Source: Pseudomonadales bacterium
GTDB taxonomy: Bacteria > Pseudomonadota > Gammaproteobacteria > Pseudomonadales > Azotimanducaceae
NCBI GenBank assembly: GCA_024234635.1
Contig: JACKNX010000013.1
Span: forward strand, 1 to 64,000
Length of the DNA: 64,000 nt
Reading direction: 5' to 3'
Positions 34,972 to 43,759 of this stretch are shown piece after piece (within the stretch, counting starts at the first letter, position 1; each line of letters begins with the position of its first letter). The notes beneath the pieces are model-generated. The model had not been told where the DNA came from. It did not search any database and was given only the letters and a program-made list of their open reading frames with translations. A program made the translations under genes and the position numbers.

Positions 34972-36330
34972 ATGGCGGAGCCCATTCAACCGCTCGATCC
35001 GGCGACCATGGTTCGGTCGCCCGGTCTGACCTATCAGCAACTGCTCGACCAGGACACCCGGCCCGTGCCAGCGGTGCTGCGCGAGGAATCACCCAAACTC
35101 GTGCCGGACGTGGCCATTTCCGTGGAGCGGTATACGTCCAAGGCCTGGCATGACCTCGAGGTGGAGCGCCTGTGGCGGCGGGTGTGGCAATTTGCCTGTC
35201 GCGAAGAGGAGATTCCGCATCCCGGCGACCACATCCGTTACGACATCGCGGGCCTGTCCTTCCTTGTGGTACGCACGGACAAGGGTGAAATCAAGGCGTT
35301 CCCGAACGCCTGCCTGCACCGCGGCCGCATGCTGAAGGAGTTCGACGGCCGGGCGTCGGAGTTGCGCTGTCCCTTCCACGGCTTCGCCTGGCATCTGGAT
35401 GGCGCCTTCAAGGAGATTCCCGCCCAGTGGGACTTTCCGCATATTGACTGTGCCAACTTCAACCTGCCGGAGATTCCCACAGCCACCTGGGGTGGATTCG
35501 TTTTCATCAATCCGGACCAGGACTGCGAGCCATTTGCCGACTTCATCGCCGATCTGGCCCGCCAGTTCGAGCGCTGGGATCTGTCCAAGCTGTACAAGAT
35601 GGCGCACGTGGCGCGCATCGTGCCGTGCAACTGGAAGATTGCGCAGGAAGCGTTCTGCGAGGCCTATCACGTGAATGGCACGCATCCGCAGATTCTCGCT
35701 TCGCTGGGGGACATCAACAGCCAGGTGGATGTGTGGGAAAACTGTGCGCGGGTAATTTCGCCATCCATGACCCCAAGCCCGCTGCTGGGTGATGACGTGC
35801 CCTCCGAGGCCGTGGTGCGGGCAATGCTCGACCTGCGGGAAGGGGACCCCACGCCGGATCTGGGCAACCAGATGCCCCGCGCCTGGCAGGCAGCGATGGC
35901 CCGCGAGGCGCTGCGGCCGGCGGCTGGCGACCTGGTCGACGAATATTGTGATGCCGAAATGGTCGACAACCTCGATTACACGCTGTTCCCCAATTTTCAT
36001 CCCTGGGGGGCCTTCAACCGCATCGTTTACCGCTTCCGGCCGAACGGAAACGATCATCGATCGGCCATCATGGAGGCGATCATGCTGGCGCCTTTCCAGG
36101 GGGAGCGGCCGCCGCCGGCGAAGATGATGTGGCTGGGCGAGGACGAACCCTGGTCGAAAGCCTATGGATTTCTGGGTCGGGTGTTTGATCAGGATGTGTT
36201 CAACATGCCCAAGGTGCAGGCGGGTCTGGAGACGACCTACATGAAGACGATCTACCTGGCCCGTTACAACGAGGCCAAGGTACGCTGGCTGCATCACAAG
36301 CTGGGTGAGTGGGTGGAGGGCAAGGTATGA
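34972..36330 (+). CDS. Rieske non-haem iron oxygenase, large (alpha) subunit
   Basis: 452 residues from the ATG at 34972 (GGGGAG upstream; the frame is open further 5' but non-coding in character). Rieske [2Fe-2S] ligands: C114-x-H116 (CLHRG) and C133-x2-H136 (CPFHGF). The catalytic iron site has E230-x2-H233-x4-H238 (CEAYHVNGTH), with Glu where naphthalene dioxygenase has the bridging Asp. Such enzymes hydroxylate or demethylate aromatic, terpenoid or quaternary-amine substrates with electrons from a separate reductase; none is encoded nearby. It is overlapped by a 73-residue gene. Confidence 0.94.
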   Translation: MAEPIQPLDPATMVRSPGLTYQQLLDQDTRPVPAVLREESPKLVPDVAISVERYTSKAWHDLEVERLWRRVWQFACREEEIPHPGDHIRYDIAGLSFLVVRTDKGEIKAFPNACLHRGRMLKEFDGRASELRCPFHGFAWHLDGAFKEIPAQWDFPHIDCANFNLPEIPTATWGGFVFINPDQDCEPFADFIADLARQFERWDLSKLYKMAHVARIVPCNWKIAQEAFCEAYHVNGTHPQILASLGDINSQVDVWENCARVISPSMTPSPLLGDDVPSEAVVRAMLDLREGDPTPDLGNQMPRAWQAAMAREALRPAAGDLVDEYCDAEMVDNLDYTLFPNFHPWGAFNRIVYRFRPNGNDHRSAIMEAIMLAPFQGERPPPAKMMWLGEDEPWSKAYGFLGRVFDQDVFNMPKVQAGLETTYMKTIYLARYNEAKVRWLHHKLGEWVEGKV

Positions 36331-36548
36331 GCAGGGGTATGCGACACCCGTTCAGCCGGGCGCTTTACGAACTGGACGGTGATGGCAACGTCCTGGTTAC
36401 CGATGGTGAACGTCAGGGCACCTTCGATGGCTGGGGGCGGTGGATTTCGGGCGAACTGCGCGAAGCGGATCCGCAGTTCTGTCTGTGGATCACCAACGTG
36501 CCGGAGCCGATGATGAACTCACGCAAGACCCATACGCTCGACGGCTGA
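36327..36548 (+). CDS. Small protein translationally coupled to Rieske alpha subunit
   Basis: 73 residues; its ATG overlaps the alpha-subunit stop as ATGA (36327-36330). The sequence (SRALYELDGDGNVLVTDGERQGTFDGWGRW) lacks a signal peptide, cysteines for metal binding, or any family I recognise. It is too small for a classical beta subunit (about 160-190 residues). Coupling suggests a stoichiometric accessory factor of the oxygenase, which is inference. Confidence 0.75.
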   Translation: MSRGMRHPFSRALYELDGDGNVLVTDGERQGTFDGWGRWISGELREADPQFCLWITNVPEPMMNSRKTHTLDG

Positions 36549-36575
36549 CGCCCCGCCTATTGTGGAAACCCGAGA

Positions 36576-36597
36576 GGCCGAAGCCATTGCTTCGGCC
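36576..36597. terminator. Perfect hairpin between the two Rieske genes
   Basis: GGCCGAAGC (36576-36584), loop CATT and GCTTCGGCC (36589-36597) form a 9-bp perfect stem 27 bases after the small gene's stop. No T-run follows, so it may be an RNA-stabilising or attenuating hairpin and not a full intrinsic terminator. Confidence 0.5.
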
Positions 36598-36711
36598 ACT
36601 TGCGCGGCGTAGAAACGCCCTTTCGAGACAGCCTGCGCAACTGCCAGCCGGGAGGGGAAGTGCGCCGATGGCTCGTGATTTCCGCCGCACAATTCTCCGA
36701 GGGGGTGGTAA

Positions 36712-37890
36712 ATGGCGCGTGAAGCTCTGGTCGCGATGACGCGACGCGAAGTCGAAAATCTCGAACACAAGCGCATCGACCTGGCACCGGACATCCTCAG
36801 GGTGCCCACCAGCGCGTATTGCGATCCGGAACGCTTTCAGCGGGAAGTGGCCCGCATATTCCGCCGTCTGCCTCTGGCATTGGGCTTTTCCTGCGAGATG
36901 CGCCAGCCAGGCGACTATCGTGCGATGACGGTGAGCAACGTGCCGGTGCTTATGGTACGTGGCACCGATGGCGTGATGCGGGCGTTCGTCAACATGTGCA
37001 GCCACAGGGGCAACTACGTGGTGGACGACGGTGAGGGCAATGCCAGGCGTTTTCGCTGCGAATACCACGCCTGGGTCTACGGCCTGGACGGCACGCTGAC
37101 GAGCGTGTTCGAGGAAAAGAACTTCGGATGCATCGACAAGGGCGAACTCGGGCTGACACCGCTGCCCTGCACGGAGAAGGCCGGCATTGTCTGGGTAACG
37201 CTCGACCCGAACTCCACGCTGGATCTGGATGTATTCCTCGCTGGATACGGCGAGATGCTGGAGCACCTGCGTTTCGACGATTGTTACGTGGGCGGTCGCC
37301 AGTCGTTCGACGGGCCGAACTGGAAAGTCGCCTACGACGGTTATCGCGATTTCTATCATGTGCCGATTCTTCACTACAACACGTTCGGACCCGATGGTCC
37401 GTTCCAGCCGGATTTCTACGCCTGGGGACCCCACGTGCGGGTCACCAGTCCGAAGGGGCACGACACGTTCCGGGATCGTCCCGAGTCGGAGTGGACCAAC
37501 GACGAGATGACACCTGGCGTGTGGACCATTTTCCCCAATGTTTCCATTGCCGGGAGCCCAACCACCGGCGGTTACATGGTGTCGCAGATGTTCCCGGGCG
37601 ATACCGTGGACAGTTCCTTTACCATCCAGAATTTCCTGCGCTTCGGTGATCCGGCGGAAGCCAGTGCCAAGGAACTGGCCGCGAACATGGCGTTCCTGCG
37701 TCGTGTGGTGGAAGAGGAAGATTACCGCGCGGGCCTGAATGTACAGCGCGCGCTGTCCACGGGGGCCAAGGCGTTTTCGCTGTTCGGACGCAACGAAGGT
37801 GGTGGCCAGCTGTTCCATCGCTGGGTGGATGCCTTGCTGGAAACGCCGGATGACAAGCTGGCGGACCTGCTGCAACGCGGTATCGGTTGA
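36712..37890 (+). CDS. Second Rieske oxygenase, large subunit
   Basis: 392 residues with GAGGGGGTGG just before the ATG at 36712. Rieske ligands are C96-x-H98 (CSHRG) and C116-x2-H119 (CEYHAW). The catalytic triad is D213-x2-H216-x4-H221 (DFYHVPILH), the canonical Asp form, unlike the Glu of the first gene. Sequence similarity between the two is low outside motifs, so they are probably not a recent duplication and may act on different substrates or steps. Confidence 0.93.
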   Translation: MAREALVAMTRREVENLEHKRIDLAPDILRVPTSAYCDPERFQREVARIFRRLPLALGFSCEMRQPGDYRAMTVSNVPVLMVRGTDGVMRAFVNMCSHRGNYVVDDGEGNARRFRCEYHAWVYGLDGTLTSVFEEKNFGCIDKGELGLTPLPCTEKAGIVWVTLDPNSTLDLDVFLAGYGEMLEHLRFDDCYVGGRQSFDGPNWKVAYDGYRDFYHVPILHYNTFGPDGPFQPDFYAWGPHVRVTSPKGHDTFRDRPESEWTNDEMTPGVWTIFPNVSIAGSPTTGGYMVSQMFPGDTVDSSFTIQNFLRFGDPAEASAKELAANMAFLRRVVEEEDYRAGLNVQRALSTGAKAFSLFGRNEGGGQLFHRWVDALLETPDDKLADLLQRGIG

Positions 37891-37911
37891 CCGCGGCGCC
37901 GGGAGTCGGAG

Positions 37912-38374
37912 ATCCCGAATCCCGGCGACTGGCCGTGTGAAGAGGTCGGCCCGGAATCGATCCTGATGGTCGGTTATAAGGCTGGCGGCATCAAAGCCTC
38001 CCAACACTGTGCCAGCTCCGGGGAAATCCGCTGGTGGATGGCGAGAAAGGGCCGGTGAAACGCTTCGTGGGCAAGTACCACGGTCGGGCGTTCCCGCCAG
38101 CCGGCACGCGAAACCGCGCCGGTGAGTACCACGGCCGGACCGTTTCCACGCGAGACGGACAACCCCCACGTCGTCTTCAGACCTGGCGAGAAATCGATGG
38201 GCAAGACCATCAAGGAAGACCTTGCGGTATTCGTGCGGCATCAGGTCGGCTTCCGCTCGCGCGGTTGCAAGGGCGTTTACATGGCCGGTTGCGCGGGAAA
38301 ACCGGATTCGCCGCTGCCATGAGTTGATCGACGACTGCATCCGGGGGCGACGCCCGCTGCCTGCGCGGCAGTAG
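37912..38374 (+). pseudogene. Decayed third Rieske oxygenase gene
   Basis: Immediately after the second Rieske gene, fragments of a Rieske oxygenase appear in order but in different frames. The pre-Rieske strand is IPNPGDWPCEEVGPESILM (from 37912). A degraded second cluster half, KRFVGKYHGRAFP (about 38056-38094), has Gly where the ligand Cys belongs. Then comes the C-terminal helix KTIKEDLAVFVRHQVGFRSRG (about 38203-38265), and after another frame change RENRIRRCHELIDDCI (about 38296-38343), ending at TAG 38372-38374. Most of the catalytic domain is missing. It appears to be a pseudogene with internal deletion and at least two frame changes. Confidence 0.7.
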
Positions 38375-38494
38375 CGGCCAACGGATCTGCGGCGGGTCGA
38401 TGGGTACGACTGCCGTCGGGCTGCCGCACCCCTGCGACGATTGGTCGCACCGGGTCGCTGCGCCGGTCCCGTACCATCGCCAGCAGATGGTCTG

Positions 38495-39007
38495 GTGGTT
38501 GTTCGCGTGTTGCGTGCCGTGCTGGTGACAGGGTATCTGATTGCGCTCGTACTGTTGACCGGGGCGGCGGTGGGCTTTGCGGCACGACAGGGGTGGCTGG
38601 TGCCCGTGGGGTTGATCCTGCCGGTTCTGCCGATTGTGGGCCTTCGCTGGTTGCGGGCGAAAGAGCAGCTGGCTGGCTGGAGTCTCTTCACTGTCTGGCT
38701 GGGCTCGACCTACCTGCCGATTGGCACGCCGCCGGAAGTCGCCGTTTTCCTTGTCATCCTTGGCGCCGCGTTTGTCGGCTATCGATACCGCAGCACGCAG
38801 CTGCTGGCCATGGCCTGGTTCGCGCACATCGCCTGGGACGTTTTCCCGCGCGATCTGCCCGCCGTGCTGGCTGACCTGCCCGCAGCCTGCATGCTGTTCG
38901 ACGGCATCGTCGGTGTGTATCTGTGCGCGTCCTGGCGGCGCTTGTTCGATGCAAGCGCGGCGGAGGTCTTCAGGCGGGCAGGCGAAACTGTGCTGCGTGG
39001 GAACTAG
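38495..39007 (+). CDS. Small integral membrane protein
   Basis: About 170 residues from a GTG near 38495 (an in-frame ATG at 38441 gives 188; neither has a strong ribosome site). Five or so hydrophobic helices are visible, including VLRAVLVTGYLIALVLLTGAA and PVGLILPVLPIVGL, and the segment WFAHIAWDVFPRDLP with a conserved-looking His/Trp/Asp cluster recalls DUF6010-type proteins (tentative). Its TAG stop lies inside the left 8-bp repeat of the fold-back element, so the element seems to have inserted at the very end of this gene. Confidence 0.6.
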   Translation: MVVRVLRAVLVTGYLIALVLLTGAAVGFAARQGWLVPVGLILPVLPIVGLRWLRAKEQLAGWSLFTVWLGSTYLPIGTPPEVAVFLVILGAAFVGYRYRSTQLLAMAWFAHIAWDVFPRDLPAVLADLPAACMLFDGIVGVYLCASWRRLFDASAAEVFRRAGETVLRGN

Positions 39008-39183
39008 CGGACCACTTGATAAGCTGGGTGATTCGAGGCTGGCTGAAGCGTTGCGGGCCAAGGCGTGGCTCGAAGGGCTTACCGGGCGTAAGTTCAAGAG
39101 TCGCAACGCAGGAATGGGACGCTTCAGCCATCCCCTGCGGGAAGCGCTCAAGTGACCCAACTTATCAAACGGCTCACTAGCGG
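39003..39183. mobile_element. MITE-like fold-back element flanked by 8-bp direct repeats
   Basis: ACTAGCGG occurs at 39003-39010 and again at 39176-39183, flanking a 165-bp segment. Inside, inverted arms pair in nested order: TTGATAAG (39016-39023) with CTTATCAA (39161-39168), both continuing through related TGGGT/ACCCA sequence; GGCTGAAGCG (39041-39050) with CGCTTCAGCC (39120-39129); GCGTTGCG (39048-39055) with CGCAACGC (39102-39109); and an apical CTTAC-CGGGC-GTAAG hairpin (39078-39092). No transposase is encoded. This fits a small non-autonomous transposable element with a target duplication; a structured RNA is the alternative. Confidence 0.65.
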
Positions 39184-39273
39184 GAATCCCGTAGCGGTGC
39201 TCCGGGATGACGCTCTGCCGTCACTCCGTTCAGCCACGTACACTCCTCCCGTTTTCCGGATGCGAACGAACTC

Positions 39274-39591
39274 ATGGCCTGTTGCGCACTGGCGCTGGTG
39301 GTTCTGACCAATCTTCTGGCGCCGCTCGTGTGGCTCTCGCGGCGGTTGTTCGGGTGCTCGCCGCCGTGGGTGGACCGGCTTCTGGACGGGTTTCGCGCAC
39401 GTGCGCGCGGCGCGTTTCCGCTTCGCCAGCGCGGTCGCTTCCTGCCGGTCGTGCTGACCGTGGTGGCTGTCGAGGTGGTACTGGTTGCCGCCGCCTGGCA
39501 GGCATTCGCGCCGCCCGCCGAACTGACCGATGCCGCGCTGTGGGCGGAGGCGATGCACAACTCCTGGTGCTCAGCCATCGGTCTGCGTTGA
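39274..39591 (+). CDS. Possible small membrane protein
   Basis: A 105-codon frame with two hydrophobic segments (CCALALVVLTNLLAPLVWL and FLPVVLTVVAVEVVLVAAAW) separated by a basic loop. No ribosome site stands out and no family was recognised; the remaining sequence from 39184 to 39758 shows nothing else coding. It may be a remnant of a larger gene. Confidence 0.35.
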   Translation: MACCALALVVLTNLLAPLVWLSRRLFGCSPPWVDRLLDGFRARARGAFPLRQRGRFLPVVLTVVAVEVVLVAAAWQAFAPPAELTDAALWAEAMHNSWCSAIGLR

Positions 39592-39758
39592 TCGGCAACC
39601 CCGTTGCGGGACTCTCGCGTGCGTGCGCTTGTCCGGCTGCCGTGGCGGCGGATGCGGCGTTACCGGCGTCATCAGCAGATGCGTGCCGCCGGCCGGCCTG
39701 TACGCGCGCCTGGCGCGACAGGGGCGAACGCTGAACAATAGCGGGGATCGTCCAACTC

Positions 39759-41192
39759 ATGGAACAAGCCCCGATGACAACACCCCTGTGGCAGCTATCC
39801 GCCTGTGAGCAGGCGGCAGGCGTACGCAACGGCGTCTACAGCGCGGAACAACTGCTGGATTCGGTACTCGCGCGGGTTGATGCGCGTAACCCGGAAGTCA
39901 ACGCGATTGTGGTGGATACCCGTGACGAAGCCCGCGAGGCCGCGCGGGCAGTGGATCGTGCGCTGGCGGCTGGCGAGCCCGTGGGGCCTCTGGCCGGTGT
40001 ACCGGCGACGATCAAGATCAATGTCGACCAGCGCGGCCATGCCACCTCCAACGGCATGCCGGTGCTGGCAGACGCGGTTGCGGCGGAGGACGCGCCGCTG
40101 GTGACATCGCTGCGTGCGGCCGGCGCCGTGCTCATCGGCCGCACGAACACGCCGGAACTCTCGCTTCGCGCCACCACTGTCAATCCGTTGCACGGGCGTA
40201 CGCACAACCCCTGGGACGCGGATGCGTCAGCGGGCGGTTCGAGCGGTGGCGCGGGAGCCGCGGCGGCGAGCGGATTTGGTGCGATTCACCATGGCAACGA
40301 CATCGGTGGCTCCCTGCGTTTTCCGTCCTATGCCTGTGGCGTATCGTCGGTGAAGCCCAGCTTCGGACGGGTGCCGTCATTCAATCCGTCACAGGCGGCG
40401 GAACGGGGCATGCTGGCCCAATTGATGTCCGTGCAGGGTGTGATCTGCCGGGAGGTACGCGATGTGCGACTTGGTCTCCAGGTGCTCATGCGTGGTGATC
40501 CACGCGACCCATGGTGGGTTCCCGTACCCTTCGCCGGCGATCCGCCGGACACCCCCGTGCGGGTGGCCGTGACGCGGGAAAGCCACGGTTATCCGCTGCA
40601 TCCGCAGGTGGCGCAGGCGATTGATCGTGCCGCTGGCTGGTTGTCGGATGCCGGCTATGCTGTGGAGGAAGTGAGCGTACCGTCCATCGCCGAACCTGCC
40701 GGGGAATGGTTTGATGTTGCCGTCTACGAGATCCGCTGCGCGCTCGATACCTTTGCGCGTGAGCACGGCAGCCCGGATCTGAGGAATATCTTTGACTGGT
40801 ACTATCGGCTCGGGAAGCTGGTGGACGCGGCCGGCTACCGGGAGCGCCTTGGTTCGCGCACGGCGATGACAAGGCGCTGGAACATGTTTCTTGACCGCTA
40901 TCCGCTCGTGCTCTCGCCCTTCCTGATGCAGCCGGTATTCGACTGGGACTACGACGCACGTGGGTACGAACAGACGCGCGACCTGTTCATGTCCGCCCTC
41001 TACTCCGTGGGCGTGAACTATCTGGGGTTGCCCGCCGGGGTAACGCCGGTTGGGATGGCGGCTGGACGACCGACGGGTGTACAGCTCATCGGCCGTCGCT
41101 TCCGCGAGGATCTGATCCTCGATGCCTTGGAGGTTCTGGAACGCCGCAATGGTGTGCAGGCGAAAGTGCTGTGGGCGCGGGATGGGGACTGA
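39759..41192 (+). CDS. Amidase signature family protein
   Basis: 477 residues (a second ATG at 39774 is possible). The Ser-cisSer-Lys triad region is complete: the Lys in PATIKINVDQRG, AGGSSGGAG with the cis-Ser, and GNDIGGSLRFP with the nucleophilic Ser. These cytosolic enzymes hydrolyse amides; substrate cannot be told. It is downstream of the Rieske region and convergent with the acyl-CoA dehydrogenase, so it may release a carboxylate for further breakdown. Confidence 0.95.
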   Translation: MEQAPMTTPLWQLSACEQAAGVRNGVYSAEQLLDSVLARVDARNPEVNAIVVDTRDEAREAARAVDRALAAGEPVGPLAGVPATIKINVDQRGHATSNGMPVLADAVAAEDAPLVTSLRAAGAVLIGRTNTPELSLRATTVNPLHGRTHNPWDADASAGGSSGGAGAAAASGFGAIHHGNDIGGSLRFPSYACGVSSVKPSFGRVPSFNPSQAAERGMLAQLMSVQGVICREVRDVRLGLQVLMRGDPRDPWWVPVPFAGDPPDTPVRVAVTRESHGYPLHPQVAQAIDRAAGWLSDAGYAVEEVSVPSIAEPAGEWFDVAVYEIRCALDTFAREHGSPDLRNIFDWYYRLGKLVDAAGYRERLGSRTAMTRRWNMFLDRYPLVLSPFLMQPVFDWDYDARGYEQTRDLFMSALYSVGVNYLGLPAGVTPVGMAAGRPTGVQLIGRRFREDLILDALEVLERRNGVQAKVLWARDGD

Positions 41193-41509
41193 CCGGTAGC
41201 AGCCTGCCACGTTGCGATTGCCAGCGCTGTCGCGCATGGAACTGCGTTCCATGAGAGGAAGCAGGAAAGGCCCCTTGCGACGCCGTTACGCAATCGTCGG
41301 TATTTGTCGACCCGGGCCAAATGCAGCGCCTTGCGCGGCATCCGCGGGCCGGCGCTTCCAGGCGGGTCTGCCAGGCTGCGTTTCAGCAGTCCGGCAGGTC
41401 ATTTACCCGAACATGCCTGCGGGGCGGGGGGCGCACGCACGGACGCGGTGTGACGATGGATAGCCCGGTCGAGGCGGCCGCTGCCGCCTCGTGTCGTTGC
41501 TGATGTGCG
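41193..41509. other. Convergent spacer with one hairpin
   Basis: About 317 bp between the stops of the amidase and the acyl-CoA dehydrogenase. Short frames here have no domain features. The only structure noticed is GAGGCGGC-CGCT-GCCGCCTC at 41471-41490, an 8-bp perfect stem lacking a T-run, which could end transcription from either side. Confidence 0.5.
41471..41490. terminator. Hairpin between convergent genes
   Basis: GAGGCGGC and GCCGCCTC pair perfectly around CGCT, 20 bases downstream of the minus-strand acyl-CoA dehydrogenase stop. No U-tract is present, so intrinsic termination is uncertain. Confidence 0.4.
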
Positions 41510-42703
41510 TCAGCTGAAGCGTTTCAGTTCCCGACGGGCAATCACCATCTTGTGCGCTTCATCCGGGCCGTCGGCGATGCGCAGGGCACGGCCATTGCGC
41601 CACATGGAGGCAATGGGTGTGTCGTCGGAAACGCCGAGTGCACCGAGGCACTGAATGGCGCGGTCGAGGACCGTCATCATCATGTTCGGCACCACAACCT
41701 TCACCATGGACAGTTCCGTGCGCGCCTGCTTCTTGCCGACGGTATCCATCTTCCACGCCGCGTACTGCGTGAGCAGGCGGGCCTGGTCGATCTCCATGCG
41801 CGAAGTGGCGATCCAGTCCTGCACGATCTGTTTCTCGGCCAGCTTGACACCGCCCACGTCGCGTTCGTTGGCATGTCGGCACATGATCTCGAACGCGCGT
41901 TCCGCCATGCCGATGGCGCGCATGCAGTGGTGGATACGACCGGGTCCGAGTCGCGCCTGGGCGATCATGAAGCCGCCGTTCAGGGGACCAAGGATGTTTT
42001 CAGCCGGTACGCGGCAGTTGTCGTACAGCACTTCGCAGTGGCCGCCGCCGCCGGTATGGCCCATCACCGAGACTGGCCGAACGATCTTGAAGCCGGGTGC
42101 GTCGGTGGGAACGATGATCATGGACGCGCGTTCGTGTGGTGCGCCGTGCGGATTGGTCACTACCATGGCGATGGCGAAGCGGGCGCCGATGGCGCCGCTG
42201 GTGAACCATTTGTGGCCGTTGATGACCCATTCGTCGCCCTCGCGCACGGCGCGCGTGCGAAGGCCGGTTGGATCCGCGCCGGAAACGTCGGGTTCCGTCA
42301 TCGAGAAGCAGGAGCGGATGTCACCTTCAAGCAGCGGTTTGAGCCATTTCTCCTTCTGGTCCGCGGTGCCGAACTCAGCCAGTATCTCCGCATTGCCGGT
42401 ATCCGGCGCCTGACAATTGAACACACGCGGTGCGATCTGGCTGCGGCCCATGTGTTCGCACAGCACGGAGTAGTCGTGGTTGGACACGCCGGGTCCCCAC
42501 TCGGCATCGGGCAGGTACAGGTTCCACAACCCCAGTGCCTTGGCTTCGGCCCGAAGGCTTTTCATGATGGGGGTATCTTCGCCATTGGTGACGCTGCGGG
42601 CCTGTTCGGCCAGCACCTTTTCGGCGGGAATGATCTTCTCGTTGAGGAAGCGCACCACCTGCTCCTCGATGATGCGGCCTTCGTCCGAAATGCTGAATTC
42701 CAC
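41510..42703 (-). CDS. Acyl-CoA dehydrogenase family protein
   Basis: 397 residues with the family signatures CFSMTEPDVSGADPT (FAD/substrate loop), INGHKWFTSGA, and the C-terminal IQCLGALGVSDDTPIASMWRNGRALRIADGPDEAHK with the catalytic-position Glu in DGPDE. It is an FAD enzyme introducing an alpha-beta double bond in an acyl-CoA. The next gene upstream on the same strand is a PhyH-like dioxygenase, compatible with branched or cyclic acid oxidation. Confidence 0.96.
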   Translation of the reverse strand: MEFSISDEGRIIEEQVVRFLNEKIIPAEKVLAEQARSVTNGEDTPIMKSLRAEAKALGLWNLYLPDAEWGPGVSNHDYSVLCEHMGRSQIAPRVFNCQAPDTGNAEILAEFGTADQKEKWLKPLLEGDIRSCFSMTEPDVSGADPTGLRTRAVREGDEWVINGHKWFTSGAIGARFAIAMVVTNPHGAPHERASMIIVPTDAPGFKIVRPVSVMGHTGGGGHCEVLYDNCRVPAENILGPLNGGFMIAQARLGPGRIHHCMRAIGMAERAFEIMCRHANERDVGGVKLAEKQIVQDWIATSRMEIDQARLLTQYAAWKMDTVGKKQARTELSMVKVVVPNMMMTVLDRAIQCLGALGVSDDTPIASMWRNGRALRIADGPDEAHKMVIARRELKRFS

Positions 42704-42856
42704 CTGGATTCTCCTCGTTCACGGTTGCGGGCGCCGTGGCGACACGAGGAAAGCTGCCGCTCCCCGTTCACTCGACAGCCAGCGCATGGTGGTCAGGCGG
42801 GCGGGGACGGGGAATAGGCGTTTTCCGAAACGTGTTATAAACCGCCTTCGCAGGTG

Positions 42857-43651
42857 TCAGTCGAAGATGGCGCGGATCAGCGGCGCGCCGACATGCACGT
42901 TGGCGGCAGGACCCAGTCCCAGCCACGCGCGCATCGGCTCGTCCAGGGCTGCCTGTGTGGCGGGCGACAGCTGCGCGTTCCAGTTCACCTGGGGGCGGAT
43001 GAAGTCGCGGCAGTAGTAGCCGAACAGCAGGGCGCGTTCCTCGTCAGCGGTGGTATTGCAGCCGCTGGTATGCCACAGGCGCCCCTCCATCAGGAGGATG
43101 TCGCCAGCGTCGGCTTCGAACCAGGACGTATTGCTGGCGGCATTGGCGGGTAACTTCGCCCGTGTGGTGCAGCGGTGGCTGCCGGGAACATAGCGCGTAG
43201 CGCCGTTGGTCTCGTGCACGCGGTCCAGGCACCAGATGACGTTCAGTGTCCAGGTGTGTATCCAGGGTTCGGGCATCACCAGCGACTGGTCCGAGTGCAG
43301 GCCCATCGAGCGACTGCCGGGCAGGGCGATGTTGGCCGTGAAGTTGGAGATCAGGAATTCGTCACCCAGCACATGGCGTACGGCGGTGAGCGCCACGGGA
43401 TGGCGGATGAGTTCCTGAAACACCGGGTCCAGATCCAGCAGATTGAAAACGCGCACATTGCGATCGTTCGGATCGAGCGTGTCGATGTAGGTAGGCACGC
43501 CGCGGCGGCGGCTTTCCTCGGCGGCTGCGACGAGGCGCTGGCGTACCTGCCGGCAGCGCGTGGCGCTCAGTACACCGGGGATACGGCAGAAACCGTCCCG
43601 GGCGAGTTGCGCCTGCTGTTCTTCGTCGAGCTGGTAGACCGGTTCAGTCAT
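42857..43651 (-). CDS. Phytanoyl-CoA dioxygenase (PhyH) family protein 1
   Basis: 264 residues from the ATG at 43651. The Fe(II)/2-oxoglutarate facial triad is visible: H119-x-D121 (LHSDQS) and distal H194 (RLWHTSG). PhyH-type enzymes hydroxylate acyl-CoAs or natural-product-like substrates. It shares architecture with the second copy at 45891-46673 (SANIALPGS/TANIALPGS, ATRYVPGSHR/ATRVVPGSHR), so the two are paralogues flanking the secreted propeller gene. Confidence 0.93.
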   Translation of the reverse strand: MTEPVYQLDEEQQAQLARDGFCRIPGVLSATRCRQVRQRLVAAAEESRRRGVPTYIDTLDPNDRNVRVFNLLDLDPVFQELIRHPVALTAVRHVLGDEFLISNFTANIALPGSRSMGLHSDQSLVMPEPWIHTWTLNVIWCLDRVHETNGATRYVPGSHRCTTRAKLPANAASNTSWFEADAGDILLMEGRLWHTSGCNTTADEERALLFGYYCRDFIRPQVNWNAQLSPATQAALDEPMRAWLGLGPAANVHVGAPLIRAIFD

Positions 43652-43759
43652 GTCCACAACGCGTTGGCAACCGGACGCCAAGCATAGCCGGGAGGGTGAG
43701 GCGGCGACCACATTGCGTTGCTCGCGTATGCTAACCCTTTTCGTGGGTGGGGCAGTTCG

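Noticed and set aside
37974..38213. A 79-codon minus-strand gene
   Set aside because: It overlaps the decayed Rieske gene antisense and shows no domain or ribosome site; the plus-strand remnants explain the sequence better.
36490..38691. A 733-codon minus-strand frame across the second Rieske gene
   Set aside because: It crosses an intact Rieske gene, a hairpin and a pseudogene and has no recognisable domain; Arg/His-rich composition is typical of antisense reading.
39148..39558. A 136-codon minus-strand frame
   Set aside because: Arg/His/Gln-rich without domains and antisense to a frame with membrane segments; it also runs into the fold-back element.
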